A DNA stretch of 64,000 nt from Furcasterigmium furcatum (GCA_001599815.1 BCIA01000002.1:4499626-4563625); one strand, 5' to 3'; shown: positions 40,126 to 52,253, counted from the stretch's first letter. Notes: generated from the sequence alone by a model not told the origin. Program-made: numbers and translations.

Positions 40126-43100
40126 CTATGCCTGCTCGCTTTGATAATGCTGCAGCTTGAGCTCTTCAGGCGAAAAACCTTCGTTGCCAGAACAAGCGCA
40201 TATATGCAAAAGACGGGAAATCTGAATGTTGCCGAACAAGGTCCGCTCCGCCTCTTGCTGATCGTGGTACGGGGCCTCATACGGCGAGAATTCGTGGTAC
40301 ACGAATGGTCCTCGCCAGGTCGCGGTGGGAAGAATGAGAACACTCTGGGCTTCAGTAATTAGCTTGACTTTCCACGAGCCGTCAACGAGGGTCTTATACG
40401 CACAAGAAGTTCCGCCGGACTTCACCTTGCTCCCAAAGAGACCCGAGCCATCGGAGGTTGGAGGCGGTGCCGAACCGAAGAGTCCTTTCGCAACGGGAGG
40501 CTGGGTAGAACCGAAACTTTTGAATCCACTGCTTCCGCTGGAAGAATTGGATTGAGCGTTGCCGAAGAGGCCGCCTGACGGAGTTTTGTCCGCAGCAGCC
40601 CAGGGGCTTTTTCTTCCCTGATAAGCATAGGGTGACGATTCCACAGTCACTGGCAGGGATGTTGAACTTGTTCCAAAAGGAGATGGCTGAGACGAGTTGC
40701 CGCTGCCGAACAAGCCCCCCGATCCTGAAGAACCGTTTGCTGAGGCAACAACGGTCTTAGGCGATGTACCGAAGGCGGAGAATGGGCTACATGACTGGCC
40801 CAAAGTAGTCGGCGCGGCAAGCTGTGAGGAGTTGGAAGTGTTTCCACCTTTGGTGCCAAATAAGCCGGTGCTGGGACTGCTGTTGCTGAATAGGCCTACC
40901 ATCCCCTGGCCGCTGAAATCCCCGCTGGCGGCTGGCGGCTGTTTTTGTAAAAGTCCAGTTGAATTACCAACTGGTTTCGACTGAACAGAGCTTGTGGTAG
41001 AGGCCACAGAAGGCGCGGGGCCAAGAACCGCACCGGATGCTGCACACTTGCTCTGGCCCAACGTCGCATTTTTTGTTGCTCTTACGCTGATGGTCGAGCT
41101 GCTGGCTGAAGCAGTTGACAGTCGAGCGGGTGGGAGAGGAGCTGGTGCTTCAGAGATTATGGGCTTGTTCGGCGTTTTGTTAGCCTGGCCCTGCGGCAAC
41201 GCCACGTCGGGGACTTTGGGCTTGACAGTAGCTGGGCATTCGGGTGCTGGCTTTTGGGCCTCCGACGCTGCCGCTGGGTTTTTTTTTGGCTTGACGGTAG
41301 GTTGGTTCTGGTTCAAGCCTCCAATAGGTACACTGGGGGTAATGATGCTGTTTGAAGAGATTCCAGCCGTTGTAGACGTGGATGGAGTAGATGCCGGGGT
41401 CGTTGTCCGGGTGCTTGGATTTGGCGAGCCAGCTGGAGGCAGTTGGACTCGGATCGGGCGGCCATGCATATCCTCAACGACCCGTTTTTGTCCTGGCTCC
41501 AGAGATTTGAGTGCAGGTTTACGTGGAAACGAAGGCGTTTCTGGCTTCTCGCGAACTGTTCGATCTACTTGAATCAGCTAACGTGAAATCAGCAGAGATG
41601 GTTAACCCTCGCATGCTCACCGTTTGATCTCGTCAATGCAACCACATCTTGGGCCGCGGACTTGCTTGAGAGGGCTATGATGGAGATCAACATGATGTTC
41701 TCCTGGGTTCTGAGTTCGGCCTACATACTTGTTATATATCTGGGCTTGTGCTTCTTGCACAGCTCCAATGCTTCTCTCAAGGAATCCACGTCTTGCTGGA
41801 GGTGATGTCTCTTTGCCTCTGCCTCCGGGGACTCTGAAGTGAGTTCCGAAAGTCTCTCCCTGCTCATGCTGACCACATCCTTCGGTGTCAAAATGGTCGG
41901 CATTTCGCGCACGAGGCAGCTCTCGATAGCGAGGTTGATGACGTTCTCGGTGAAGGTTCTCAGAGACATCTGCAGTTGTGAGACAGGGCCGGTCACTGCT
42001 CGGGTCTGGACTTACATTGTAGTAAACTTGCATCATGTCGAGAACTCTTTCTGTCCCAAACTCATTGCATCCAAAATGCTCCTCGGCCACCTCGGCCGCT
42101 ATCATCATCTTGTCCAAAGTGGCGCCCCCTTTGGAGGCGGAAGCATCTGGGTTCTGGCCATGTCGATTCAGTGACGAGACGAGGTGATCCGCCAGCCGAC
42201 CAATGGAGTTTTCCGAGTATTCGGAGTAGAAATCTGCTGCAGCCGTAATGCCATAACCCTCCGAGTAAGGGCGAAGTAAGTGTTTCAACTGCAGCCTGAG
42301 GCTGGCCTCGACCTTCTCGAAGAACGGGTCCACGATGGTTCGAAGAATGGCATCTGTGGTCGAGTTGGGCTCTGGGGCTCCTGTCAGGTGTATGAACACC
42401 TGATCGACAAACAGCTTGACAGCAGTCATGACTTGCTCGATGTGGAACTCCGTGATGGCTTTCCACGGCTCGGATTGCCTCACGAACAGTTGGATGGCGA
42501 GCTCGCTGTTCGGTGCACCTGGGAATTCCCGGCCCTGGTTGGCGGATGCAATTTCTGCAATGTCCTCGTTCATCTGGACTTCAGAAATGACTGAAGGGCG
42601 ATCGAAGTCGTAAGGGTGCTTGTCCAGGAAAGCCTCGAGGCTTGAAGGCGGGAATTCGTGAGAGGCTTCGTCCTCGTCGTCGAGATCTGACGCGGCGCGA
42701 AAGACAAGGTGTTTCGCGCCTCGAGTGGACATCGTGAACACGAACGCTCGGTTGAAGTTTCGAAGTTGAGCCCGCAACTTCTTCTCACCGTCGGTGAGGC
42801 TCCTAAAAAATGGATCACCGTACCGGCCCTCCACGCCGGCAAGGGCAAGTCTTTGGAAGTCCTCTGCGATGCGAAGCAGGTAAGACTTCTGTTCCTCCAA
42901 GGTGATTCTCGACTTGCCCAGACGATCGAGCTCGACCTGACGCTTCTCGAGGTTGGCCTCGATGTCTTTTATGATCGTCGGGATGTTTTGTTGGACCTGG
43001 TGCAAGATGGTCCTGCTCAGCCTCTGTTTCAGGCTCGAGATCCCGCGGTTTCCAGGGAAGATTGACGACCACGGGCCATCATCAAAGAACTCCTTCTCCT

Positions 43101-43926
43101 CTTCGTTCACGCCCAGTGTGGTCTCCTTCATCATGTCCTCGTTTTGTAGGACATGCCAACCCAAGGGTAGGTTAAACCCTGGCTCTTGTCCTTTCGCAAT
43201 ACGGATGAAGGTTTGTTCATCCTCAACCTCAGTTTGTACCAGGTCCGGCTTGGTGATGATGCCCAAAGTCCGCTCGCCCCGAGGATCATGCTGCCTCGCC
43301 TTGTCCAAGACATTCTGGCCGGCAACTTTCTCATCTGCAGGGATGATCGCAAGAATGACAGTGTTCTGGTTCCCCATGTACTTATCGGCCAAATCGTTCA
43401 CAGTCTGACTGTCGGCTTTGGACCGAGCGGCCTCAGAGCCATTGTAAAAGAAGCCTGGCAGGTCGATAAGGGTCAAATGGTAGACGTCCGGGCCCTCGAT
43501 CCTGAGATGCAGCGCGTCCTTGGAGAAGAGAGGTCCAGCCTGCGTCCCAATGCGCATGATCGTTTCGGCTTCCTGGATGATTTCAGGTAGGTCATCCTTG
43601 CTGAAGTTGGTTCGATTGAAGTCGTGACTGGCGAGCGACTCGTCGTCGGACAGGATTTTGACATGGACGTGAGGTTCTGTCCCGCGAACAAAGTCCACGA
43701 CGATAGTAAATCGCGGGCAAAGGATCTGGACGGGAAACTCGATGCCTGAAAGGCGCCGGAGAACCGACGACTTGCCTGCAGACTGGCCACCCGCCACGAC
43801 GATTTGCGGGTGGTTGTCAACTTGACGGATTCCGAATGGCTGAAGGCCCCCGATCTTGTCAAGAAGCGCTTTCGTTGTTGGGTTCAGAAGCTCGTCCAGA
43901 GCCTCAAAGCTGGGGTTGACAAGCAT
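40126..43926 (-). CDS. Dynamin-family GTPase fused to a GLFG-repeat nucleoporin-like tail
   Basis: Four exons (42016-43926, 41729-41969, 41621-41674, 40126-41567) join in phase over introns of 46, 54 and 53 nt to 1,215 aa. Exon 1 has the large-GTPase domain: P-loop GGQSAGKSS (46-54), DLPG (155-158), TKPD (225-228), then the stalk. Exon 2 supplies the GTPase effector domain (FTENVINLAIES...). Exon 4 is Ser/Pro/Lys-rich, then carries five GLFG motifs plus GLFS, SAFG, SPFG, KSFG and TLFG (about 960-1180). It closes with EGFSPEELKLQHY (about 1195-1210), like the EEL-x3-Y element ending Nup98-type FG regions. The GTPase part is Mx/Vps1-like. A stop-ended variant without the last splice would separate the two parts. 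Localisation at or near nuclear pores is inferred from the tail. Confidence 0.75.
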
Positions 43927-44698
43927 GATGTTGTCTTTTGAGCTGAAGTCAAGAGAGAGGATTAGCTGTGAAGAGGCATATCGATTCGGATAAGATGGCG
44001 GACGCAGTTGTTCCCGGATCGGACGACCATGGCCACCTCCATTATCCTGAGAGGCCCAGTATTAGTAGGAACCTTCCAGGCAATCCTAGTACTACTACTC
44101 GGTCATCCAGTTGGTGACTGCAGCTCCTTGTAGCCCGGCTGTTGGTTTCAGGCCTGCTGATTGTAGATGCTGATTGGTTTGTTGGTGGTTGATGGTGCCA
44201 ATAACCGCCAGCCCCTGAATGCTGGTCAACAGCCTGGCCGCCGTGGCTGTTCACCTAGACCCCCAGCCAAACGATTCGTGCAGACGAGAGACCACCCAAA
44301 ACTCCGATCTATTCTTACACCACGCAGCTGTTCGAGCTAACCTCCCCAAGTAGCCGCCCGGTACATGCCTGATGTGGCAATGTGACGTTGTTAGGATATG
44401 TTCACCCCGTTCGAACTTCGGTCATCCTGAGGGTTTCCTCGTGGAGATCGAAGATGGCCTCACATGTCGTGTCTGCGGCGATACATTCGGCTGTCAAGAC
44501 GCGTTGTAATGTCTGTGGCTTCGTGATCGTGCATTTGTGGGGCCTACTTACACTGTACCAGGGGCCGGTGCAGTGCTGCCTAGGCGGTGGTGGCAGCTTT
44601 AAGATACGAGCCCTTGACGTTGGTCCCCCGAGCTTCCCCTGGGTTGCGATTCATACATATTAGCGACAGAAATTCTTCATTAGCGACCACGGACCAAC
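43927..44698. other. Divergent intergenic region, nothing recognised
   Basis: Lies between the starts of the dynamin-FG gene and the 2EXR gene. No coding frame. Confidence 0.4.
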
Positions 44699-45658
44699 AT
44701 GTTCCCCTCATTTATCAAACTCCCTCCCGAACTTCGCGAAAAAGTATGGCAGGACGCTCTGGATGGAGGCTGGTCTTACAGCCACTTCCGCCGCGGAACC
44801 AGACAGCGGCCGGGCATCAAGCTGGTCGGAAAGATTCACCGAAGTCGGGCTGGCGATACATGCCGAGAGTCCCGCGCTGTCATGGAATCAACATCCCTTT
44901 TGTGGGAGCGCTACGGATGGACCGACTTCAACAAACACCTCTTCTTCTTTCGGGATGACAAGTTCGACGGGGGCATTCTCAAGCACGTAGGCGAAATGCA
45001 CGGCCTATTCGAACACGTCCAGCACATCGCTCTATACCCGCGTGAATGGTGGCGCACGGCAGACACGTTCGAACTGCTGCGCAAGCACTGCCGGCAGCTC
45101 CGCATCATCGTCATCATCGGACCTTGGCGGGACCCCTTTGCGCCTGGATGGAAAGAAGAAATTGATTACAACCCATATGAGGACTTTGGGCCCGTTTTCA
45201 GCCAGTCTCCTGAAGAACTGGACCTCACAGAGCTTTTCGAAGCCATCGATGGTGACTACGCCGCCGAAGTTGCTCGCAGGGACCAGTACAAGTCCAAGCT
45301 GGATGAGGTTATGGTGTACGTCAGGGAAGTCGTTGAGGATGAACAGGACAGCTCATGGCACTATGCGAGGCGTCTTGTTCATCTGATTGAGGAGAGGGAC
45401 ATACCGAAATTTCCCAGCCCGCCGAGGCTCTTCCTGCGACGGAGAGAAGACCTTGGCCGCCCAGCGGTAACTGTTCCCTCCCCTTCCCGAAGACAGACCA
45501 CATCTGACTCAAAAGAAGCTACTCCGGTCATTGTGAGGCAACGGCCGAGATACAAGACCGTGGGGACACTTCAAGTGGTAGGGCCATCCAGGATGTGGCG
45601 CAGGAATGATGCGATGATCAGCAGAACTTCGCACTGCATCACCGGCAGACCCATGTAG
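44699..45658 (+). CDS. 2EXR-domain protein
   Basis: A single exon encodes 319 aa. It opens with FPSFIKLPPELREKVWQDAL, the LPxELRxxIW-type helix of the fungal 2EXR family, which resembles the first helix of F-boxes. The rest has a SRAVMESTSLLWERYGW segment and an HVQHIALYPREWW block typical of this family, and ends in a basic Ser/Thr/Pro-rich tail. Members are expanded in filamentous ascomycetes; no biochemical function is known to me. An adaptor role in ubiquitin ligases is sometimes assumed by analogy with F-box proteins, without proof. Confidence 0.75.
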   Translation: MFPSFIKLPPELREKVWQDALDGGWSYSHFRRGTRQRPGIKLVGKIHRSRAGDTCRESRAVMESTSLLWERYGWTDFNKHLFFFRDDKFDGGILKHVGEMHGLFEHVQHIALYPREWWRTADTFELLRKHCRQLRIIVIIGPWRDPFAPGWKEEIDYNPYEDFGPVFSQSPEELDLTELFEAIDGDYAAEVARRDQYKSKLDEVMVYVREVVEDEQDSSWHYARRLVHLIEERDIPKFPSPPRLFLRRREDLGRPAVTVPSPSRRQTTSDSKEATPVIVRQRPRYKTVGTLQVVGPSRMWRRNDAMISRTSHCITGRPM

Positions 45659-45926
45659 GTTGTCCCTGAGCGTCGGAGGGTTCTGGTAAGGAGCTTCCTG
45701 TTGGAGAGGGAGAAATGCTGCTGCTGAGTGGGGACGACTTCAACCGATTAGGATATTTGGGACCAGGGAGGAGATTCTTGGGCATCCCAGGTTACTGGTA
45801 GTGCATCATCTATCTTGGACCAATCCAGAAGTCTCACCACATGCAGGCGGCTCGTACTGTGCTGAAAGATGAGGGGAAAAAGAAAGTTAAATCGACCTCA
45901 AGCCGCTGTAAGAAGAAATCCCTACT

Positions 45927-46847
45927 CTAATACCCCCGAGTCTTGAACTCCTTTTTGGTCCACTCCCAGAGTGTCTTGGCCGCCTTTTCATCCTCCAGCA
46001 CCGGATCTTCGTACTCCTTCAACTGAGGATTGTAGAATTTGCCAGTCCTGACTGCCTGCGAGTCCGCTGTACTGGCCCACAGCTGGCCGCGCGCTCCTTG
46101 GCGGACGTCTGACAAGAAGACAGAGTTGAAAGGCTTCATGAAAAATCCGAGCCAAGGCCGTCGCCTCGCCAGGTCATCGGCCAGACCAGTGTTCACAGAG
46201 CCGGGGTGAATGGCGACGAATTTGACGGCCGGGTACAGCTGGGCCAGAGTCCGGGTGTGGTAGTAGTCGGCCAGCTTGGACTGTCCATAGCGGGCCAGAC
46301 TTGAGATCTCCTCGAGGGGGCTTTCGCAACGGGAGAGCTGTATTCCGTTCGACGGCGCTTGCTTATACAATTCGGAGCTTAGGTTGACGACGCGGACGTC
46401 CGCCTGGTGAGTCGTGGCCGTCTTGAGCAGGGTTGGGAGGAGGAGTTTCGTGAAGAGCGCGGGGCCAATGTAGTTTGACCCGAACTGAACCTCGTATCCT
46501 TCGGTGGTCATGCCAGCAGCGGGGAACATGATCCCGGCATTGTTCATGAGGATGTCCAGACGCTCGGAGAGTGCTGAGAAGTGATCTACGGCCTTCTTCA
46601 CCGAGGCGAACGAGGCCAGGTCGAGCTCGAGGAACCTGATCTTGCCCTCCGACTCGGGCACGGCTTGATGAATCTCCTGAATGGCGGCGTTGGCGCGGGC
46701 CTCCGTCCTCGCTGTGAGGTAAATCACTGCTGGGTTGTGTTTGGCTAGCTGGAGCACGCTCTCTTTTCCCAGTCCACTGCTTCCGCCCGTCACTATGATG
46801 ACCTTGCCAGAAAGGTCTGGGATGTCATCATCTGGAGAAAATCCCAT
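45927..46847 (-). CDS. Short-chain dehydrogenase/reductase (retinol-dehydrogenase-like)
   Basis: A single exon encodes 306 aa. The Rossmann cofactor motif is TGGSSGLG (20-27), followed by the structural NNAG near residue 100 and the catalytic Y-x3-K as YGQSK near residue 190, with an upstream Ser in NLSSE. Together with a HPGSVNT segment this is the classical/extended SDR group of the fungal retinol-dehydrogenase or WW-domain oxidoreductase type, normally NADP-dependent. The Arg of TARTEAR at the end of strand 2 favours NADP(H). Substrate unknown; no neighbouring pathway genes. Confidence 0.9.
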   Translation of the reverse strand: MGFSPDDDIPDLSGKVIIVTGGSSGLGKESVLQLAKHNPAVIYLTARTEARANAAIQEIHQAVPESEGKIRFLELDLASFASVKKAVDHFSALSERLDILMNNAGIMFPAAGMTTEGYEVQFGSNYIGPALFTKLLLPTLLKTATTHQADVRVVNLSSELYKQAPSNGIQLSRCESPLEEISSLARYGQSKLADYYHTRTLAQLYPAVKFVAIHPGSVNTGLADDLARRRPWLGFFMKPFNSVFLSDVRQGARGQLWASTADSQAVRTGKFYNPQLKEYEDPVLEDEKAAKTLWEWTKKEFKTRGY

Positions 46848-46929
46848 GATGTCGGGGAGGCGTGTTGCTTAGGGTGGGCGTAGGTGATAGGTATGGAAGA
46901 GAAGATGGGCTGTTTGTTGGTCCTTCGAG

Positions 46930-48251
46930 ATCCAGCAACTGGATGAGACATGCCGTCATTTATAGCAACCGCCTGGACGCTCTTTGCTCGCGGCATTTCC
47001 ATCTCCAGTATACCATCTCCCAACCAACACCGAAGTTGTAATGCATCTCTCGCGGTGGTGAGGACAGTTCCGGCCGAGATTGATAGTTCCAAGCGACTCG
47101 TTAGCGTCTATTCTCCATCCGGAGGTTCGGTTCATGCCAGGAAACCGTCCGAGTGTGGTGGATAATAGGGAGCCAGGCGTGGCACTAGCAGGCATCCGTG
47201 TCCTTGGACCTGTCGCAGTGTGGCTCAGACCGGAAGGTTTCTTGACTGCCAAAGGCCTCCCGAAGTTCTGGCACCCGCGTATCCAGATTGTCAGAACCTA
47301 ATCTGGAAGTTCTTTTCGGCAGGCCAAGCCCGTCCCTCTTGATGCAAAGTCAAAATCTACAGCCAGGGACCGATATGGGACGCCCGAACATAATTCTGAC
47401 AGCACGACGGGTTCATAACAGCACAAGGGCATTATGGTCATCTCTTTGAACGAGCACCGATGTAGCTGTGAAGTTTGTGGCACACGTCTAGCAGGACTGG
47501 TCATCGGCTCCCCAGGGGAGCAACCGGGGCCAGCCATGTCTGGAATACGGCACACGCAATAGCACCCGGACGTTCGAGATCGACCTGAACGGTCCAATCA
47601 CACCCATGCATGGCCTTCTGCGCCCATGGAGGGTTTTTGGTTTGCGTGCTGGTTTCAACGGGGTCTTCTGGCGCACCAACGTCCGCTACCCTGCCGAGAC
47701 GCCGCGACGGGGCTCACGTTGCCTCGCCACTCACAAGTCTGAGGTTGCCTTCGACACGTGGTTGGGTATTTTTGAACGGCGAGCCCAAGAATTCCTTCAA
47801 CATTATTCTCCTGGATTCATTCTTTGGGCCTGCCCAGTGGCGCTCGCATACATTTGAATTACAACGCGTTGCTGTGTGGCCGCCTGGAGGCCACGCCTGA
47901 CCCCCCGAGCAGCGGGGGTTCAAGACTCCAAAGATCATCTTCTCCTGTGGCGGCCAGATCCACTTCCTCCTCTTCAGTAGATATAAAACAAATCTCCTGG
48001 AGGGATTAGGGGCTCACTTTTATCCCAACGAGAGAAGACAGGTGGCGGCGTATCCGAAGTCTTTTCAGTTGATGTGAGCCGCCCTGCCGGCACATGGAAG
48101 CACTTTGCGCCGGGCATCTCGTAATGAACAACTCAGGAGAGAACTAGTTTGTGAATTTGAGGACGGCGTCGAAGTCGAGTGCTACCTATAGGGGCTCCCT
48201 ATTTATGCGACCGACCTAGAACCAATCCTATCACACCCCGGGCTCAATCGC
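46930..48251. other. Intergenic region, no gene supported
   Basis: Short frames only. The stretch 47600-47900 has a 83-codon frame without domain or splice context. Confidence 0.45.
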
Positions 48252-48749
48252 TCAGGCGTACGCGGCAATGGCCTCCGCCAGCGTGGCATCGATGTCATTG
48301 AGGAAGCCCTGGGCAGTGCTCTGGACGAGAGCGGGAACCTTCGAGATCAGAGCTGCGCCCAAAACGCCGACAGCAGCACGCTGGGCAACAATCGCGTCGT
48401 GAACATCGCCGGAAATGCCAAGGCCATCGACAGTCGGCTTCTGGGCGATGGCAGTGCCGTAGGCTTCTTCGACGGAGATCTGGAGGGATTCCATGGTGCC
48501 ACGCAGGGTGATGGCGTCGAGGAGGCCGATGGAGGAGCTGGCCTGGACGGTGGGAACACCGGCCTCGATGGTGTCGACGAGGTCGTCTCCGGCGGATAGA
48601 ATGTCGGGGGCACTGCCGGCAGTGAAGGCGTCGCCGTAGACTTCGACGTCGGCCTGGACGCCCCTCAAGACGCCTTGGAGGACCGCAAGCTGGGCAACCA
48701 CCTGGGTGGAGAGGACGGCCAGGGGGACGAAGGCGGTGGTGAAGCGCAT
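48252..48749 (-). CDS. HsbA-like secreted cell-wall protein
   Basis: A single exon encodes 165 aa: a signal peptide ending near VVAQ (about residue 19) and then a cysteine-poor, Ala/Val/Leu-rich, all-helical domain with regularly spaced hydrophobics. This fits the hydrophobic-surface-binding protein A / cell-wall galactomannoprotein family. In Aspergillus oryzae HsbA adsorbs to hydrophobic surfaces and recruits cutinase; a similar adhesive role is inferred here. A TATA box lies about 140 nt upstream. Confidence 0.85.
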   Translation of the reverse strand: MRFTTAFVPLAVLSTQVVAQLAVLQGVLRGVQADVEVYGDAFTAGSAPDILSAGDDLVDTIEAGVPTVQASSSIGLLDAITLRGTMESLQISVEEAYGTAIAQKPTVDGLGISGDVHDAIVAQRAAVGVLGAALISKVPALVQSTAQGFLNDIDATLAEAIAAYA

Positions 48750-48883
48750 CTTGGAAGTCAGATGATTTTTGTTTCAGGAGTATGGAAAGGGAGAAAGTTT
48801 GGCTGAGGGTGGATGATATTCAGGAGAGCGATGCAAGCAGTAAGTACGTGCAAGTGTTCATGGTGGCAAGCGGCTTGGGGGCT

Positions 48884-48897
48884 TATATACACGTCTT
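48884..48897 (-). promoter_or_regulatory. TATA box of the HsbA-like gene
   Basis: TATATAAG on the minus strand, roughly 140 nt upstream of the start codon at 48749. Confidence 0.5.
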
Positions 48898-48899
48898 GG

Positions 48900-49598
48900 A
48901 CTGGACTTCCGTCTTGCTTCAACAAAGCTACTCGAGCACATGAAGCCTCGGCCAGCTTCTCCCACAAGTCACGCCATTTCCAAGACCCGCGGGCATCCTT
49001 CTGAATCCTGAATATCCCGTTGATGCAGGAGTTGGCCGGCCTGGGGTAGGCCGTGGGCATGCAAGGACCTCCAGGTCGAGCATGCCGCCACAAGAATCAG
49101 TAAGCCGGATGAGCCACCAGAATCGGCACGCATCACCCGCATAGAGGATCTTTTCCTTGTCGCGGGGGACAATAATGCTACTCCGCATGCCATCGTGCCT
49201 GTTGAGATGCACCCGCATACGGCATGCCGGCTTGTTGAAGCAAAAGGCCCGATGGCGGCCGGTCGACGTTACATCCGGCACACCTCGATGTTGTAGAGTA
49301 TGGGGAAGATGCATGAGCAGCCTTGTCCCATTGCCGCTACCCCGCGTTTTGAAGAGCATGGGACCCTTGGCGGGATTCTTTAATATTCACATGCTGAACG
49401 ACAGGTAGTTAGTTGGTGCAATGTAACGAACGGAGGCGGGTTGAGTGGGAAGTCTCTGCGTCGGCACATTCATTGCTGTACGTAAGAAGACGCTGCAAAG
49501 CCAATCTTGCCTCTACTATGCTGAGAAGTCTATGTATTAGTATCACACCCCGTCTCATGTACCATTGGATGTAAGTGGCGATGCAACACACCAGACCT
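48900..49598. other. Intergenic, nothing recognised
   Basis: Between the HsbA promoter and the MFS gene terminator. No coding frame. Confidence 0.4.
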
Positions 49599-51097
49599 CT
49601 ACACCTTCTTGATCTTGAAGCCACCAGCTTGCACGTGTCTCGCAGACGCAAAGACAAACGCCGATGCGAGAATCGAGAAACCACAGAAGAGCTGTAGCCC
49701 CAGGTAGTCTCCCCCGCGAGCGTCGACGATGGCACTCGCAATCGGACTGCCAGTGAGAGCGCCGAAGGACTGGAACGCGAATGCGGTGCCCGTCCTGGCG
49801 CCGATCTGCCTGATGTCGGAGATCTGCGCAATGAGCGTTGGTCCGATCGAAGTAAGGCCCGAGGACAGGAAGCCAAACGCCGCAGTGAAGACCAGGATGC
49901 CTGCGTTGTTCCTGATGGGGATCCAGAGAGCGAGGCAGGCGACGCCGGTGAGCGCTGCCAGGCAGATCATGACGTTGTAGCGCCCGATTTTGTCTGCGAC
50001 GAGGCCGGGAATAACACGTCCGATGATGCTTTTCAGAAAGTCAGCAAGATTCTCGCAGAATTCAGGGCCTTGCCCTCGAGACTTACCCCACGGCATGCAT
50101 GATGGGCAGCAGGTAGATGACGAGCTCACCGTCCATTCCCTGGGCTTTAGCCTGCAGGATGACGAAGTTGTACGGAAGAAACAGGCCCCAAAAGACGAGG
50201 AACAGCCCGAACACGGTCGACATCATCGTCGGCTCGCGGATTCCCCGGAAATATTCCTTGAAGTCAACGGGCTTCTCCTGTGGCTCGAGGCGGGATCTGA
50301 CCGTGAAGCAGGCGACGGTGAGCAGGAAGAGGAACATGAACCCGACGGCGCGCATCGCCCACGGGAAGCCCACAGTGTCGATCATTTTGGGGATCATGAT
50401 GGGCAGGACGATGCCGCCGAACGACGAGCCGGACATCATGAGCCCGAAGGCGGTGGCGCGGCGGCGGTTGAACCAGGACATGAGGCAGGACATGCTGGCG
50501 CTGGTCACGGCGCTGGCGCCGATGGGGCAGACGATGCTCTGGGCGAGGAAGAAGTGGTAGTACTCGGATCCGAGGGAGACCATCATCATGCCGAAGACGT
50601 AGGTGATGGTTCCCCCGATGAGGATCCATCTGGCGCCGTACTTGTCGAAGGTGAAGCCCCACTGGTTCACGGTCAGATTCAGGGAACAGGTCATCTTCGG
50701 GAGGCTAGATACGCACAACGATGGGCATGAAGTTCAGGGTCCATTGCATGAAGCTTGTGATCCATGAAATGGTCGACGAGGTGTACTGTCGCAGGGCGAC
50801 GTCGACGTAGTATGTCTGGAAGACGCCGATGCTGTTCCCGAGGCCGAAGGTGCAGAACAGGACGCACCAGGTCCCGAAGAGAACGGTCCAGGCCTTGGCG
50901 CCGCCCTCGGGGAAGCCATCGGTGTTGTGATTCCTTTCGGGCGATGTCGCGACGGGCACGGCTTCCTCCAGTGTCGCGGGCTCAGGGTGGTCTCCTACGT
51001 GGGATGGTCCGGGGTGGTGTCCCTCAGCGGATGGCGTCGATGTCTTCATCGCCTCAGTGTCGTCGGGTCTCGCGGCCGAGGTCGTCGATTTCTCCAT
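49599..51097 (-). CDS. MFS monocarboxylate-type transporter
   Basis: Exons 50717-51097, 50087-50661 and 49599-50028 (introns 55 and 58 nt) give 461 aa in frame. A hydrophilic N-terminus of about 70 residues with acidic/Ser/Pro content precedes twelve predicted helices. Landmarks are GGAKAWTVLFGTWC at helix 1, FGLGNSIGVFQTYY, DKYGARW after helix 2 and SSFGGIVLPI. The conserved loop after helix 8 reads GRVIPGLVADKIGRYN. This is the fungal monocarboxylate porter (MCT/Mch-like) branch of the major facilitator superfamily, usually at the plasma membrane or vacuole. In yeast such Mch proteins do not all carry monocarboxylates, so the substrate is open. Confidence 0.9.
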
Positions 51098-51099
51098 GC

Positions 51100-52253
51100 T
51101 GGCAGTCGTCTCGGTCTCAGGCTGGCGTCTGGTCTGTCAAGATGACAGCTTCATGTCGAGGTTGAGAATGGGCGACCACGGCCGGCAAAGATCTATGCCA
51201 CCGAAATGTCGGCCATCTCCCCCCTCCCCCGATCGATGCCCCGGGCATTGGTAATCTGTCTCCCCGGATGGATCTGGGGGTGGAGATGCCGGGGATCGCG
51301 TGCTGTTGGTGAAGCTCGGAGCCGTGGATCCTGTTACCTAAACAGCGGGTTCTGGATAAGAGATCTTCCACCGTTCAGCGGGCGAGAGGGCGAGGGTGAG
51401 CTTCTGGGAATAAGCGCCAAGTTGTCTTGACGGGGACGGACGCCCGGCACCGCATCTTGCTCGGCTGATATAAAAAGGCAAGCCCGCCGGGTTTTCTTTA
51501 GCATGGGCAAGCAGGCTTGATGTGCTTTCTCGTTCTCTTGAGAGGGGTGATCATATGGAGGTGAATTTCGGTAGTCCCTTTGGCGCTGAGTGATGGGGAC
51601 CATCTGATTCCATTTACTCCTTGGTAGCTAGGTCTATCAGCGGTCATGTTAAGTAACTCGGATAATTAGGAAATGATAAAAATGAACGGGTACGGCCCCT
51701 CAGTCAATCTGGCACGATTGGTCTCTCACCTCAGGTTGTGAGTAAATATCGCGGTCGCATTGAATGAGGGTTGTGAGACAGGTGAGCGACTGGTCACCAA
51801 CCACAATAGGCTAGACTGCCCTGGGAGGAGCGAAAGGCTGCTGTCGCTCATCGCCACAGGGCGGGCGACCCCTAAAAAGACCCCCGGCCGAACAAAGTTG
51901 GACTGAGCAGCGGCTGAAATCCCTTGGGAACGCCCCAGCAGCAACATCACCACCACACCACCACACCCCCACTAACGAGACGTTGGAGACTCGATGGAAT
52001 TCGGGGTTGCAGACTTTTAGAGGCTCCCTAGACTGTGCGTTACTTCATCTACCGATATTGGCGCAAAGCCAATGTCGAGCCCTCGCCTTCTTATTCGAGA
52101 GCTCTGACGAAGAACTCGGATGTTGTCGCGGGACGGTCGTGGGGGTGGTCGCGGTATAAGGTGGGAGGCTGTTCTGGTCTCCGAGACTGGGAGAACACTG
52201 AGCAACAAACAATCAACTCATGATCAATTCATATCGAAGCAGACATCACCAAC
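51100..52253. other. Intergenic region with forward TATA elements
   Basis: TATAAAAAGG at 51469-51478 points to the plus strand but no ORF follows within 700 nt. TATAAGG near 52156 lies about 100 nt upstream of the DJ-1-like start and is its probable TATA box. Confidence 0.4.

Noticed and set aside
41617..42014. Unspliced C-terminus of the dynamin frame running to 41617
   Set aside because: Reading through the 46-nt intron at 41970-42015 replaces the GTPase effector domain with non-homologous Arg/His-rich sequence; splicing restores the GED.
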